Origin: Vibrio japonicus
GTDB lineage: Bacteria > Pseudomonadota > Gammaproteobacteria > Enterobacterales > Vibrionaceae
Direction: 5' to 3'
DNA: 64,000 bases
NCBI RefSeq assembly: GCF_024582835.1
Contig: NZ_CP102096.1
Location: 1 to 64,000, forward strand
The notes below the pieces were generated by a model. The model was not told where the DNA came from. It did not search any database and saw only the letters and a list, made by a program, of their open reading frames with translations. The translations under genes were made by a program, and so were the position numbers. How positions within the stretch are numbered: position 1 is the stretch's first letter; each line of letters opens with the position of its first letter. Below, one piece after another: positions 49,425 to 63,820 of the stretch.

Positions 49425-49910
49425 TTAGTCCTCTGCTGGGTTTGGGTTAGCTAGAACAGTTTCCGTTTGCTCGTTGCGGAAAGCCTCAACTTTCGCCATT
49501 ACAGACTCATCATGAGTACCAATGATTTGAGCAGCTAGGATACCTGCATTTGCAGCACCAGCTTCGCCAATAGCAAGCGTGCCAACTGCGATGCCTTTAG
49601 GCATTTGAACGATTGAGAGTAAAGAGTCCATTCCTTTTAGCGCACGAGACTGAACAGGTACGCCCAGAACTGGGAGACTGGTAAATGCTGCAGCCATGCC
49701 CGGTAAATGAGCAGCGCCGCCCGCGCCAGCAATGATCACCTTTAATCCACGTTCTTTCGCACTGTTTGCATAGTCAGCAAGAAGTTGAGGTGTACGGTGG
49801 GCAGAAACAACCTTGGTTTCGTACTCAACTCCGAATTTATCCAGCATCTCTGCTGCTAACTTCATGGTAGGCCAATCCGATTTTGAACCCATGATGATAC
49901 CGACTTTCAT
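49425..49910 (-). CDS. purE: N5-carboxyaminoimidazole ribonucleotide mutase
   Basis: PurE moves the carboxyl group of N5-CAIR to make CAIR in purine synthesis. The 161-residue protein, [20 protein letters not shown], has the substrate loop [10 protein letters not shown] near 42 and [12 protein letters not shown] near 73, both typical of the bacterial class I enzyme. It starts the purEK operon. A PurR site lies 73 bases upstream of the start codon. Confidence 0.98.
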   Translation of the reverse strand: MKVGIIMGSKSDWPTMKLAAEMLDKFGVEYETKVVSAHRTPQLLADYANSAKERGLKVIIAGAGGAAHLPGMAAAFTSLPVLGVPVQSRALKGMDSLLSIVQMPKGIAVGTLAIGEAGAANAGILAAQIIGTHDESVMAKVEAFRNEQTETVLANPNPAED

Positions 49911-49982
49911 CTCAAACTCCTTAAACGCTGCACTAAATAGGTGAGGATTAGTTTGTGCGCATTATACGGGGATTTTCATGCG

Positions 49983-49998
49983 AAGCAAACGTTTGCGT
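49983..49998. promoter_or_regulatory. PurR operator of purEK
   Basis: AAGCAAACGTTTGCGT matches the 16-base PurR consensus (ACGCAAACGTTTGCGT) at 15 positions, with a perfect GCAAACGTTTGC core. It lies between purE and the divergent tsaC, in the position of the purE promoter. Purine-bound PurR would repress purEK. Confidence 0.88.
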
Positions 49999-50109
49999 TG
50001 GGTTTAAAATATGATGGTTACAATCTCAAAAGAAATAGCTTTAGGCAGCTTTCTGTATTATTTGTACACTTGGCAATATAAATGAGAAAGATTCAATAGG
50101 AAGAGTGTC

Positions 50110-51596
<1,487 letters not shown>

Positions 51597-51623
51597 GGCT
51601 TTTCTCCTTATATAGATAGTGAT

Positions 51624-51656
51624 AGGGTCATTGCTTAAGCATTGACCCTTTATTTT
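51624..51656 (+). terminator. Probable terminator between hemF and aroE
   Basis: AGGGTCA and TGACCCT flank an inner TGC/GCA stem around TTAA, with a T-rich run after. It would separate tsaC-hemF from aroE, at least partly. Confidence 0.7.
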
Positions 51657-51671
51657 TCTGTAGGTAAGGAT

Positions 51672-52505
51672 ATGACACAGCAAACTGATCGTTACGCCGT
51701 TTTTGGCAACCCAATAGGGCACAGTAAATCTCCCTTCATTCATACTTTATTTGCTCGCCAGACGAATCAGGCTTTAACCTATACTGCAGAGCTAGCGCCA
51801 GTTGATGGATTTGTCCCTGTGGCGAAAGAGTTTTTCGCTACGGGCGGTAAAGGCTGCAACATTACCGTACCATTCAAAGAAGAGGCTTATCAATTTGCCA
51901 CTCGACTTACTGAGCGTGCTAAATTGGCGGGAGCGGTTAATACACTCAAAAAGCTCGATGATGGCGAAATCATTGGTGACAACACCGATGGTGAAGGGTT
52001 AGTGCAAGACTTGTTGCAATGCCAAGTTCCGTTGTCAGGTGCTCGCATTTTACTGATTGGCGCTGGTGGGGCTGCGCGTGGTGTGATTAAGCCTTTGCTC
52101 GACCAAAAACCAGCAGAAATCATCATTGCTAACCGAACCTTATCGAAAGCTGAACAATTGGCGGAGCTATTTTCACCGTATGGCGAGATAAAAGCGCTGC
52201 CAATGAACGAAATAAATCAAGCATTCGATGTGGTCATCAACTCAACGTCAGCAAGCTTATCAGGCGAGTTGCCTGCAATATCTCCCGTTATCTTTACTCC
52301 GCATACTAACGCGTACGACATGATGTATGGCGCGGGGAAAACGGCATTTAACCAATGGGCAACGGAGAATGGTGTTGCAGCGGCGTACGATGGTCTCGGT
52401 ATGCTGGTGGGGCAAGCGGCAGAAAGTTTTATGTTGTGGCGCGGTTTAAGACCGGGTACAAAACAGATCTTACGTGAACTTAGAAAAAACTTAGAAGGCG
52501 TATAA
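51672..52505 (+). CDS. aroE: Shikimate dehydrogenase
   Basis: AroE reduces 3-dehydroshikimate to shikimate with NADPH in aromatic amino acid synthesis. The ATG at 51672, after GTAAGGA, gives 277 residues, [20 protein letters not shown]. The substrate-binding [10 protein letters not shown] near 12, catalytic lysine in [10 protein letters not shown] near 62 and the NADP motif GAGGAARG near 127 are present. It overlaps yrdB by one base (TAATG). Confidence 0.97.
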   Translation: MTQQTDRYAVFGNPIGHSKSPFIHTLFARQTNQALTYTAELAPVDGFVPVAKEFFATGGKGCNITVPFKEEAYQFATRLTERAKLAGAVNTLKKLDDGEIIGDNTDGEGLVQDLLQCQVPLSGARILLIGAGGAARGVIKPLLDQKPAEIIIANRTLSKAEQLAELFSPYGEIKALPMNEINQAFDVVINSTSASLSGELPAISPVIFTPHTNAYDMMYGAGKTAFNQWATENGVAAAYDGLGMLVGQAAESFMLWRGLRPGTKQILRELRKNLEGV

Positions 52506-52771
52506 TGAATCAATCGATTCTCTTCCCCGATATCCAAAGCTGGGATGAAGAGCAACAAATCGTAACGTTTCCAGCTCAGCAATCCGGAGCCTTAATAGAA
52601 TGCTTTATTCGCAAAGCTGAGCTGGAAAAAATCTCTGGTCAGAGAATAGAAGAGGAGCAGCAAGCTCTTGATGTGTTTTCCCAGTGCCGTTTTGAACTGG
52701 AAGAGCTTGCTGAAGAACTGATAGAAGAGGAAGAGTTTAACGCGCTTGGTCAGATAGAAGTCATCAGTTGA
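52505..52771 (+). CDS. yrdB: DUF1488 family protein (YrdB-like)
   Basis: An 88-residue acidic protein of unknown function, [20 protein letters not shown], with a DUF1488 pattern of FP....W......V.FPA...G....C.I and a long acidic helix. Its start shares the stop of aroE and its tail overlaps the end of yrdA on the opposite strand by 8 bases. Synteny after aroE supports the assignment. Confidence 0.88.
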   Translation: MNQSILFPDIQSWDEEQQIVTFPAQQSGALIECFIRKAELEKISGQRIEEEQQALDVFSQCRFELEELAEELIEEEEFNALGQIEVIS

Positions 52772-53312
52772 TATCTTCGACCTGATGCAAATAGTCTTCT
52801 TTATTCTGTACATAGTTGTCAGCCGACTTTTGCAAAAATGCTCGCTCTTTATCAGTTAAGGGGCGAGCTTGTTTAACCGGACTCCCCACATATAAGAAGC
52901 CACTCTCTAGAGTTTTCCCTGGTGGTACTAAGCTACCTGCGCCAATCATAACTTCTTCTTCAACTACTACACCATCTAATACAATCGTACCCATCCCGAC
53001 TAGTACACGGTTGTGAATTGTGCAGCCATGCAGCATCACTTTATGTCCAATGGTGACATCGTTGCCGATAATAAGAGGGTAACCATTAGGGTTTTCCGCA
53101 TTCTTATGTGTGACATGCAATACGCTGCCGTCCTGAACATTACTACGCTCGCCAATATGGATATGGTTCACATCACCACGGGCTGCAACGAGTGGCCAAA
53201 TACTAGAATCATCGCCAATTTTTATATCACCCACTAAAACTGAACTATTATCTATATAGACGCGCTGACCAATTTGAGGGCAAATTCCTTTGTAACTCCG
53301 TAAAGCGTTCAT
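52764..53312 (-). CDS. yrdA: Gamma-carbonic-anhydrase-like hexapeptide protein YrdA
   Basis: A 182-residue left-handed beta-helix protein of the gamma-class carbonic anhydrase family. The hexapeptide repeats (for example VLVGDIKIGDDSSIWPLVAA, NDVTIGHKVMLHGCTI) form a trimeric barrel; the metal histidines correspond to DVTIGHKVMLHGC and the preceding SVLHVTHK. Catalytic activity is not shown for the E. coli homologue. It converges with yrdB and is the last gene before the rRNA operon promoter region. Confidence 0.94.
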   Translation of the reverse strand: MNALRSYKGICPQIGQRVYIDNSSVLVGDIKIGDDSSIWPLVAARGDVNHIHIGERSNVQDGSVLHVTHKNAENPNGYPLIIGNDVTIGHKVMLHGCTIHNRVLVGMGTIVLDGVVVEEEVMIGAGSLVPPGKTLESGFLYVGSPVKQARPLTDKERAFLQKSADNYVQNKEDYLHQVEDIN

Positions 53313-53432
53313 CTTTTCTCCTTATCTAGGGTGATTTTTGGCTAATAGACACGAGAAGAGTGCCTAAAATAGAGTGTTTTGAATAGAAAATACCCAAACG
53401 GCAAAAAAATCAAAAAAAACTGAAAAAAGGGC

Positions 53433-53460
53433 TTGCCAACGTGACGGCGATCTCTATAAT
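53433..53460 (+). promoter_or_regulatory. rRNA operon promoter P1
   Basis: TTGCCA (53433-53438) and TATAAT (53455-53460) are 16 bases apart, followed by a GC-rich discriminator (GCCCCC) as in stringently controlled rRNA promoters. An A-rich tract (53402-53428) upstream fits an UP element. Confidence 0.8.
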
Positions 53461-53558
53461 GCCCCCTCGCTGACACGGGAAAGCTTCGAAAGAAACAACA
53501 ACGAGTTAGCAGGTTAATTAGCTAAGTCGAAAGACTTAAAAAAGTTTGAAAAAAGTGG

Positions 53559-53586
53559 TTGACACTAAACTTTATCTCGCTAAAAT
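53559..53586 (+). promoter_or_regulatory. rRNA operon promoter P2
   Basis: TTGACA (53559-53564) and TAAAAT (53581-53586) are 16 bases apart, about 125 bases after P1, with A-rich sequence before the -35. The arrangement matches the tandem P1/P2 of gammaproteobacterial rRNA operons. Confidence 0.8.
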
Positions 53587-53627
53587 AGCCGCCTCTTCCG
53601 AAGTGATGTGAGTCACAAAGAAGAATA

Positions 53628-53638
53628 GTTCTTTAACA
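53628..53638 (+). promoter_or_regulatory. boxA antitermination site in the 16S leader
   Basis: GTTCTTTAACA matches the boxA motif bound by NusB-S10. It lies between P2 and the 16S gene, as expected for rRNA antitermination. Confidence 0.75.
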
Positions 53639-53844
53639 ATATAAACCTATCAATCTGTGTGGGCACTCGTTGATGATAATCCAATTAGAAACTTCGGTTT
53701 CAAATTAGGTTTCAATGATACGAAGTGACCATTGAATCTTCGGATTCAGCACAGTCAATTCATTATCGTTCTGTTGGAACGATAATAGCTTTAAAATTAC
53801 ATTAGTAGTTTTGAAGTCAGTATTCATTGAGCCGACAAAATCTT

Positions 53845-55396
<1,552 letters not shown>

Positions 55397-55484
55397 TACG
55401 ATGATTATTGCGATGAGTGTTCACACAGATTGATGGTTTATGTAGTTTAAGAGAAAGAACATCCCCCAAGATGTTCAACTTAGT

Positions 55485-55560
55485 GTCCCGTTCGTCTAGA
55501 GGCCTAGGACACCGCCCTTTCACGGCGGTAACAGGGGTTCGACTCCCCTACGGGATACCA
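55485..55560 (+). tRNA. tRNA-Glu (anticodon TTC)
   Basis: A 76-base cloverleaf from GTCCCGT to ACGGGATACCA. The anticodon loop CTTTCAC carries TTC between CCGCC and GGCGG arms; the CCA end is encoded. It lies in the 16S-23S spacer. Confidence 0.97.
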
Positions 55561-55562
55561 TT

Positions 55563-55638
55563 GGGTCGTTAGCTCAGTTGGTAGAGCAGTTGACTTTTAA
55601 TCAATTGGTCGCAGGTTCGAATCCTGCACGACCCACCA
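55563..55638 (+). tRNA. tRNA-Lys (anticodon TTT)
   Basis: A 76-base cloverleaf from GGGTCGT to ACGACCCACCA, with anticodon loop CTTTTAA (TTT) and an encoded CCA end. It lies two bases after tRNA-Glu in the spacer. Confidence 0.97.
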
Positions 55639-55704
55639 TTCTTTCCACGAAGAATGGCTTTTGTTTCACTTTTACCAAAAGTGAAGGCAAGAGAAAACTT
55701 ATGT

Positions 55705-55780
55705 GGGCGATTAGCTCAGTTGGGAGAGCACCTGCCTTACAAGCAGGGGGTCACTGGTTCGAGCCCGGTATCGCCCACCA
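55705..55780 (+). tRNA. tRNA-Val (anticodon TAC)
   Basis: A 76-base cloverleaf from GGGCGAT to ATCGCCCACCA, with anticodon loop CTTACAA (TAC) and an encoded CCA end. The set Glu-Lys-Val is a known Vibrio spacer type. Confidence 0.97.
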
Positions 55781-56155
55781 TTCTCTAAGTATTTTTGGAT
55801 AGGATTTCCAAACCACTTCAGTAAAGCGTATGTGGTTGGAATTTTTGACGCTGAAAAAGCTTAGAAAATGGTCTTCTTCGGAAGCATCATGCTCTTTAAC
55901 AATTTGGAAAGCTGACAAAACAATCTTTTAAGATTGTTTGTAAAGTTCTCAATGTTTGTCTTTATGACAAACACCAAAACAACACATTCAAGTGTTCTTG
56001 GCTTTTTGTTTTCACTTTTATAAAAAGTAAAATAAAAAGAAATTGAGTCCGGCAAAATCGAAAGCTATCTCGCTCATTCAAATAATGAGATAGCAACTTT
56101 GGTTGTTTAAACAACATCCTCAAGATTCGCTCCGCGAAACTCTTTGGGGTTGTAT
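55781..56155 (+). other. 16S-23S spacer, distal part, with second boxA
   Basis: 375 bases without a gene. TGCTCTTTAACA at 55890-55901 is a boxA antitermination site before 23S. Near the end, CTTTGGGGTTGTATGGTTAA pairs with sequence just after 23S (59039-59060) to form the RNase III processing stem. Confidence 0.7.
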
Positions 56156-59045
<2,890 letters not shown>

Positions 59046-59149
59046 TACAACACCCAAAGGGTTTTGATGGACTCAAAGTAAGAACATTGAATGTGTAGAG
59101 AACACAAAACAGCTTTCCAGATTTTCTCTAGAAATAGAGAGTAAGAATT

Positions 59150-59269
59150 TGCTTGGCGACCATAGCGATTTGGACCCACCTGATTTCCATGCCGAACTCA
59201 GAAGTGAAACGAATTAGCGCCGATGGTAGTGTGGGGTTTCCCCATGTGAGAGTAGGACATCGCCAGGCT
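59150..59269 (+). rRNA. rrf: 5S ribosomal RNA
   Basis: About 120 bases from TGCTTGGCGACC to CGCCAGGCTT. The terminal helix (GCTTGGCG with CGCCAGGC) closes the molecule, and the conserved CCGAACTCAGAAGTGAAACG is present. The ends are uncertain by one or two bases. Confidence 0.97.
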
Positions 59270-59338
59270 TTAAATACAGTTACCTGCATAAGCACGTAAC
59301 CACATCACTAGTGTACTAATCTAGCGATGACAATTTGT

Positions 59339-59429
59339 GGAGAGATGGCTGAGTGGTTGAAAGCACCGGTCTTGAAAACCGGCATACGTTAATAGCGTAT
59401 CTAGGGTTCAAATCCCTATCTCTCCGCCA
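59339..59429 (+). tRNA. tRNA-Ser (anticodon TGA)
   Basis: A 91-base class II tRNA with a long variable arm, from GGAGAGATGG to TCTCCGCCA. The anticodon loop CTTGAAA carries TGA. It lies 69 bases after 5S with no terminator between, so it is probably the distal gene of the rRNA transcript. Confidence 0.96.
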
Positions 59430-59437
59430 CATTTAAG

Positions 59438-59467
59438 AAAAAAGCGCTGATTTATCAGCGCTTTTTT
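59438..59467 (+). terminator. Terminator of the rRNA operon
   Basis: AAAAAAGCGCTGA and TCAGCGCTTTTTT form a perfect 13-bp stem around TTTA and end in a T run. It lies 8 bases after tRNA-Ser. Confidence 0.93.
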
Positions 59468-60296
59468 CTTATCTGACGCATACTGAAAAACACCCAACAC
59501 ATAAGGGTGATACATACACATCTATTAATACCATTTACTTAATTAGCTCATCAGGTTTATCCAATCTCTCATGCATGTTTTTGCTATTTGCCTTGGATAA
59601 GGTAAAAAGCTATTCCATGCCTCACAAACCCTCTCAACAATGCCATTGAGGTATATTCGCTAAGTGATTTAAATCTAATACGCGTACTGTCGTCTGAACA
59701 GGGCGGTGCATTCTGCTTAGGGTTTGAAAGTCGGATTTTTAAGGCTATTTACGAGTCCTCATGGGAATAGTCTAATTAGATCATATTGTTAGCTAGAATA
59801 CTTAAAGCCCCAGTCAAACGATTGGGGCTTTTTACGTTTAGCGTGTCGAGGTTCATGTTTTTGGGTCTAGCTTCGCCTGATTTTCAAAGTCTAGCTCTTC
59901 ATCGACTACTATTAAAGTTTCGATCAAAAGACATGTTTCTTTCGGTAATTGGGGAAATCAATATTCAATATCATCAAAGCATAACTTGTTGATTGAATAT
60001 TTATGCTTTTATTTTTGACTGGCTACATATCCATTAACTCTGATTGATTACCATTTATATATTGCCTATCAATTTTATAAAGTGGTCGGATCAATTTATA
60101 CTTTTGGTTAATCGCATACTTATTTTATAAGGTGCTTGTATTCTGTCTGATGTCGAGTTTTTATACTATCTATGTTGCTTTTTTGTGAAATATTTGCCAA
60201 ATTGCTGATCTTATAGATTGTCAGTAATTGACTGACTCGAATGGATTCACTTTTCAGACAGGGCAGAAAGCTGCCGAAGCAGTAGAGGTCTGGTTA
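59468..60296. other. AT-rich gap of about 830 bases
   Basis: No convincing protein gene on either strand; a 68-codon frame at 59786-59992 has poor coding character and no ribosome site. A strong isolated terminator hairpin lies at 59804-59833. The stretch 59960-60220 is very AT-rich and would hold the promoter of the ABC importer operon. Confidence 0.6.
59804..59833 (+). terminator. Isolated terminator hairpin, possible small-RNA end
   Basis: AAAGCCCCAGTC and GATTGGGGCTTT form a 12-bp stem (one G-T pair) around AAAC, followed by TTT. No gene lies upstream on either strand between 59468 and here, so it may end a small RNA of up to about 300 bases. Confidence 0.7.
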
Positions 60297-62012
60297 ATGT
60301 CACTTTTAGAAGTTAAAAATCTTCGTATTGAGTATCCGTCTCGCCACGGTGTGCACGCTGCAGTTAAATCTTTATCGTTCAATATTGAGCGAGGGGAAAT
60401 TGTTGGTGTTGTTGGCGAATCTGGTGCGGGTAAGTCCACCGTGGGTAATGCGGTGATTGATTTATTAAGCCCTCCTGGGCAAATTGCTAGCGGCGATGTG
60501 TTTCTCGATGGTGAGAAAATCTCCGGCCTATCCCCAGAGCAGATGCGTAAGGTACGAGGTTCGAAGATCGGGTTTATTTTCCAAGACCCGATGACATCGC
60601 TAAACCCTCTGTTTACGGTTGAGCAGCAGTTAAAAGAAACCATCCATGCCAATATGGATGTGTCAGACGAAGAAGCCTATCAGCGTTCACTCGCCTTGAT
60701 GAACCAAGTGGGCATTCCACAGCCAGAAAACCGTCTGAAGCAGTACCCGCATCAGTTTTCTGGGGGGATGCGTCAGCGGGTGGTGATCGCGATCGCTCTG
60801 GCGGGCGAGCCAGATTTGATCATTGCCGATGAACCGACCACCGCGCTCGATGTGTCCATTCAAGACCAAATCCTGCAACTGATCCGTGACCTGTGCATTA
60901 AGAACAATGTCGGTTGTATGTTGGTTACTCACGATATGGGTGTGGTATCCAACGTGACTGACCGTGTTGCTGTAATGTACCGTGGTGACTTAGTTGAGTT
61001 CGGCCCAACCCAAAAAGTATTGGGTACACCAGAGCATCCATACACCCACAGCTTGATTTCGGCGGTGCCGCGTTCAGATGTCAAACTCGACCGATTCCCT
61101 TTGGTGAGTTACATCGAAGAAGCGCATGAGATGGAACCGCTCGATGTGAAAAACCACTGGCTTGGACAAAGCCAAGATCAACGTAGCTACACAGGTGCTC
61201 TGTTAAACGTTGAAAGTGTAAATCTTCGTTTTACGACCAAAGATTCTCTATTTGAAAGTCGCCGTGAATATGTACAAGCATCAAATAACGTTAGTTTTGA
61301 AGTGTTTGAAGGGGAAACTTTTGGTCTAGTAGGTGAGTCTGGTTCAGGTAAATCGACGATTGCACGTGTTATCGCTGGCCTGTATCAGCCAAACTCTGGT
61401 CGTGTGACTTTTGAAGGTATTGATTTAACCGCGCTGAAGTCAGAGAAAGAACGCCGACCGATGCGTCGTCAGATGCAGATGGTGTTCCAAAACCCTTATT
61501 CTTCAATGAATCCAAGGATGAAGATCGCGGACATTATTGCTGAGCCAATTCGTTTCCATAAATTGACCAATAGCGAAGCGGAAACCAGGCAGATCGTAAA
61601 TGATCTACTTGATCACGTGGGTTTGGGCAGAATGGCGGGCGTTAAGTACCCACACGAATTTTCAGGTGGTCAGCGTCAGCGTATCTCTATTGCGCGTGCG
61701 CTAGCGACTCGTCCGCGTCTACTTATCTGTGATGAGCCAACTTCTGCATTAGATGTGTCGGTGCAGGCGCAGATCCTGAACCTTCTAAAAGACTTACAAG
61801 ACGAGCTGAACTTAACCATGCTGTTCATCAGTCACGATTTGCCAGTTATTCGTCAAATGTGTGACCGAGTTGGGGTGATGCAGATGGGCACGCTGCTTGA
61901 GGTCGCGCCAACCGAACAATTGTTTACGTCACCACAGCATGAATACAGCAAGCAACTGATTTCGTTAATGCCTGAATTTACAGGCTTACGAGAAGATATA
62001 AAAACGGCATAA
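60297..62012 (+). CDS. Peptide-type ABC importer, fused double ATPase (DppDF/YejF-like)
   Basis: A 571-residue cytoplasmic protein carrying both ATPase domains of an oligopeptide-type importer in one chain. The ATG at 60297 follows AGAGG and gives MSLLEVKNLRIEYPSRHG, a DppD-like start; the open frame upstream is not conserved. Walker A motifs are GESGAGKST at 40-48 and GESGSGKST at about 346-354. Signature motifs are FSGGMRQRV and FSGGQRQRIS. It is the first gene of an operon with a binding protein and permeases. Confidence 0.93.
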   Translation: MSLLEVKNLRIEYPSRHGVHAAVKSLSFNIERGEIVGVVGESGAGKSTVGNAVIDLLSPPGQIASGDVFLDGEKISGLSPEQMRKVRGSKIGFIFQDPMTSLNPLFTVEQQLKETIHANMDVSDEEAYQRSLALMNQVGIPQPENRLKQYPHQFSGGMRQRVVIAIALAGEPDLIIADEPTTALDVSIQDQILQLIRDLCIKNNVGCMLVTHDMGVVSNVTDRVAVMYRGDLVEFGPTQKVLGTPEHPYTHSLISAVPRSDVKLDRFPLVSYIEEAHEMEPLDVKNHWLGQSQDQRSYTGALLNVESVNLRFTTKDSLFESRREYVQASNNVSFEVFEGETFGLVGESGSGKSTIARVIAGLYQPNSGRVTFEGIDLTALKSEKERRPMRRQMQMVFQNPYSSMNPRMKIADIIAEPIRFHKLTNSEAETRQIVNDLLDHVGLGRMAGVKYPHEFSGGQRQRISIARALATRPRLLICDEPTSALDVSVQAQILNLLKDLQDELNLTMLFISHDLPVIRQMCDRVGVMQMGTLLEVAPTEQLFTSPQHEYSKQLISLMPEFTGLREDIKTA

Positions 62013-62025
62013 GTCGTCACACTTT

Positions 62026-62042
62026 CCCAATGCTTGATTGGG
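62026..62042 (+). other. Short hairpin between ATPase and binding-protein genes
   Basis: CCCAAT and ATTGGG pair around GCTTG. No T run follows, so it is not a classical terminator. It may stabilise the downstream mRNA for the abundant binding protein. Confidence 0.4.
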
Positions 62043-62101
62043 CAAAATAAACACAAGCAAATACAACAACTAGGGATAAATCCCGCATAAGGAGTTATGC
62101 A

Positions 62102-63652
62102 ATGAAAACCATGAAAAGCAAATTAGCAGTGGCTTTAATGGCAGCAGGCTTAAGCTTTAGTGCAGCTGCAGCAGATATCACCGTCGCTTACGATGCCGAT
62201 CCAGTATCACTGGACCCGCATGAACAGCTCTCTGGCGGTACACTGCAAATGTCTCACATGGTGTTTGATCCGTTGGTTCGCTACACACAAAAGTTAGATT
62301 TTGAACCGCGTCTGGCTGAGAAATGGGAACGTGTGAATGACACGACTTTCCGTTTCCAACTGCGTAAAGGCGTGAAATTCCACTCGGGCAATGAGCTAAC
62401 CGCTGACGATGTGGTTTGGACATTTGACCGTCTCCAAAATTCTCCAGACTTTAAAGCCATCTTCGAACCTTACGAGAAGATGGTTAAGGTAGACGACTAC
62501 ACGGTAGAGCTGGTTTCAAAAGGTGCATACCCACTGGTGCTACAAACGGCGACTTACATTTTCCCAATGGACAGCAAGTTCTACTCGGGCACCACGGCTG
62601 ACGGTAAAGAGAAAGGCGAAGTTGTGAAGCACGGCAACTCGTTTGCTTCAACCAATGTTTCAGGTACAGGTCCATTTATCGTGACTGCGCGTGAGCAGGG
62701 CGTAAAAGTGGAGTTCGAGCGTTTCAGTGGATACTGGGACAAAAACACAGGTAACGTAGATAAGTTAACGCTTGTGCCAATCAAAGAAGACGCAACACGT
62801 GTAGCTGCACTTCTTTCTGGTGACGTAGATATGATTGCGCCAGTGGCTCCAAATGATCACCAGCGTGTAGAAAGCGCGAAAGGTGTTAATCTAGTAACGC
62901 TTCCTGGTACTCGTATCATTACGTTCCAAATGAACCAAACCAGTAATGAGGCGCTGAAAGATGTGCGCGTACGTCAAGCGATTGTTCACGCAATCAACAA
63001 CGACGGTATCGTGAAGAAAATCATGAAGGGTTTCGCGACTGTTGCGGGTCAACAAGGTCCTGAAGGTTACGCAGGTTACAACGCAGACCTAGTGCCACGC
63101 TACGATCTGAAAAAAGCGAAAGAGCTGATGAAAGAAGCGGGTTACGAGAAAGGCTTTACGCTAACTATGATGGCACCAAACAACCGTTATGTGAACGACG
63201 CGAAAATCGCTCAAGCGGCGGCGGCAATGCTATCTAAGATTGGTATCAAAGTTGACCTGAAGACCATGCCTAAAGCGCAATACTGGCCAGAATTCGATAA
63301 GTGTGCAGCAGATATGCTTATGATCGGCTGGCACTCTGATACAGAAGATTCAGCGAACTTCTCTGAATTCTTAACCATGACTCGTAACGAAGAGACAGGT
63401 AAAGGTCAGTACAACTGTGGTTACTACTCGAATGCAGAAGTGGATAAGCTCGTTGAAGCGTCAAACGTAGAAACCGATCCTGCGAAACGTGCAGCTATGC
63501 TACAGCAAGTGGAAGCAACGCTGTACAACGACGCGGCATTTGTTCCTCTACACTGGCAGAACCTAGCTTGGGGTGCAAAATCGAACGTGGATATAGCGCC
63601 GATCGTCAACGCGATGGACTACCCTTACTTTGGCGACTTGGTTGTGAAATAA
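62102..63652 (+). CDS. Periplasmic peptide-binding protein (SBP family 5, DppA/OppA-like)
   Basis: A 516-residue periplasmic binding protein for an oligopeptide or similar solute. AAGGAG lies before the ATG at 62102. A signal peptide (about 24 residues, cleavage at AAA-D) is followed by ITVAYDADPVSLDPHEQLSG, the family's opening, and AEKWERVNDTTFRFQLRKGV and HSGNELTADDVVWTFDR. It lies between the ATPase and permease genes of the same importer. Its exact solute cannot be read from the sequence. Confidence 0.93.
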   Translation: MKTMKSKLAVALMAAGLSFSAAAADITVAYDADPVSLDPHEQLSGGTLQMSHMVFDPLVRYTQKLDFEPRLAEKWERVNDTTFRFQLRKGVKFHSGNELTADDVVWTFDRLQNSPDFKAIFEPYEKMVKVDDYTVELVSKGAYPLVLQTATYIFPMDSKFYSGTTADGKEKGEVVKHGNSFASTNVSGTGPFIVTAREQGVKVEFERFSGYWDKNTGNVDKLTLVPIKEDATRVAALLSGDVDMIAPVAPNDHQRVESAKGVNLVTLPGTRIITFQMNQTSNEALKDVRVRQAIVHAINNDGIVKKIMKGFATVAGQQGPEGYAGYNADLVPRYDLKKAKELMKEAGYEKGFTLTMMAPNNRYVNDAKIAQAAAAMLSKIGIKVDLKTMPKAQYWPEFDKCAADMLMIGWHSDTEDSANFSEFLTMTRNEETGKGQYNCGYYSNAEVDKLVEASNVETDPAKRAAMLQQVEATLYNDAAFVPLHWQNLAWGAKSNVDIAPIVNAMDYPYFGDLVVK

Positions 63653-63672
63653 CCTGACCCAACATGTAAAAT

Positions 63673-63696
63673 TGGCACCCGAATACACGGGTGCCA
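63673..63696 (+). other. Hairpin between binding-protein and permease genes
   Basis: TGGCACCCG and CGGGTGCCA form a perfect 9-bp stem around AATACA. The T run starts only 8 bases later, so partial termination or 3'-end protection is more likely than full termination. Such hairpins commonly raise the binding protein over the permeases. Confidence 0.65.
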
Positions 63697-63820
63697 GCTT
63701 AAATTTTTGGTGCTTAACTTTGTTTCAGTCGGGTTAGGTGCCATTTTTAAGACTGAAAAATAGGCGGGTTTTCTATCTCGCTTGTAGGCTGAAAAACTAT
63801 GGAAAGTTAAGGGGCAAGGA

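Noticed and set aside
59786..59992. 68-codon open frame on the plus strand
   Set aside because: It runs across a terminator hairpin, has no ribosome site and an unconvincing composition.
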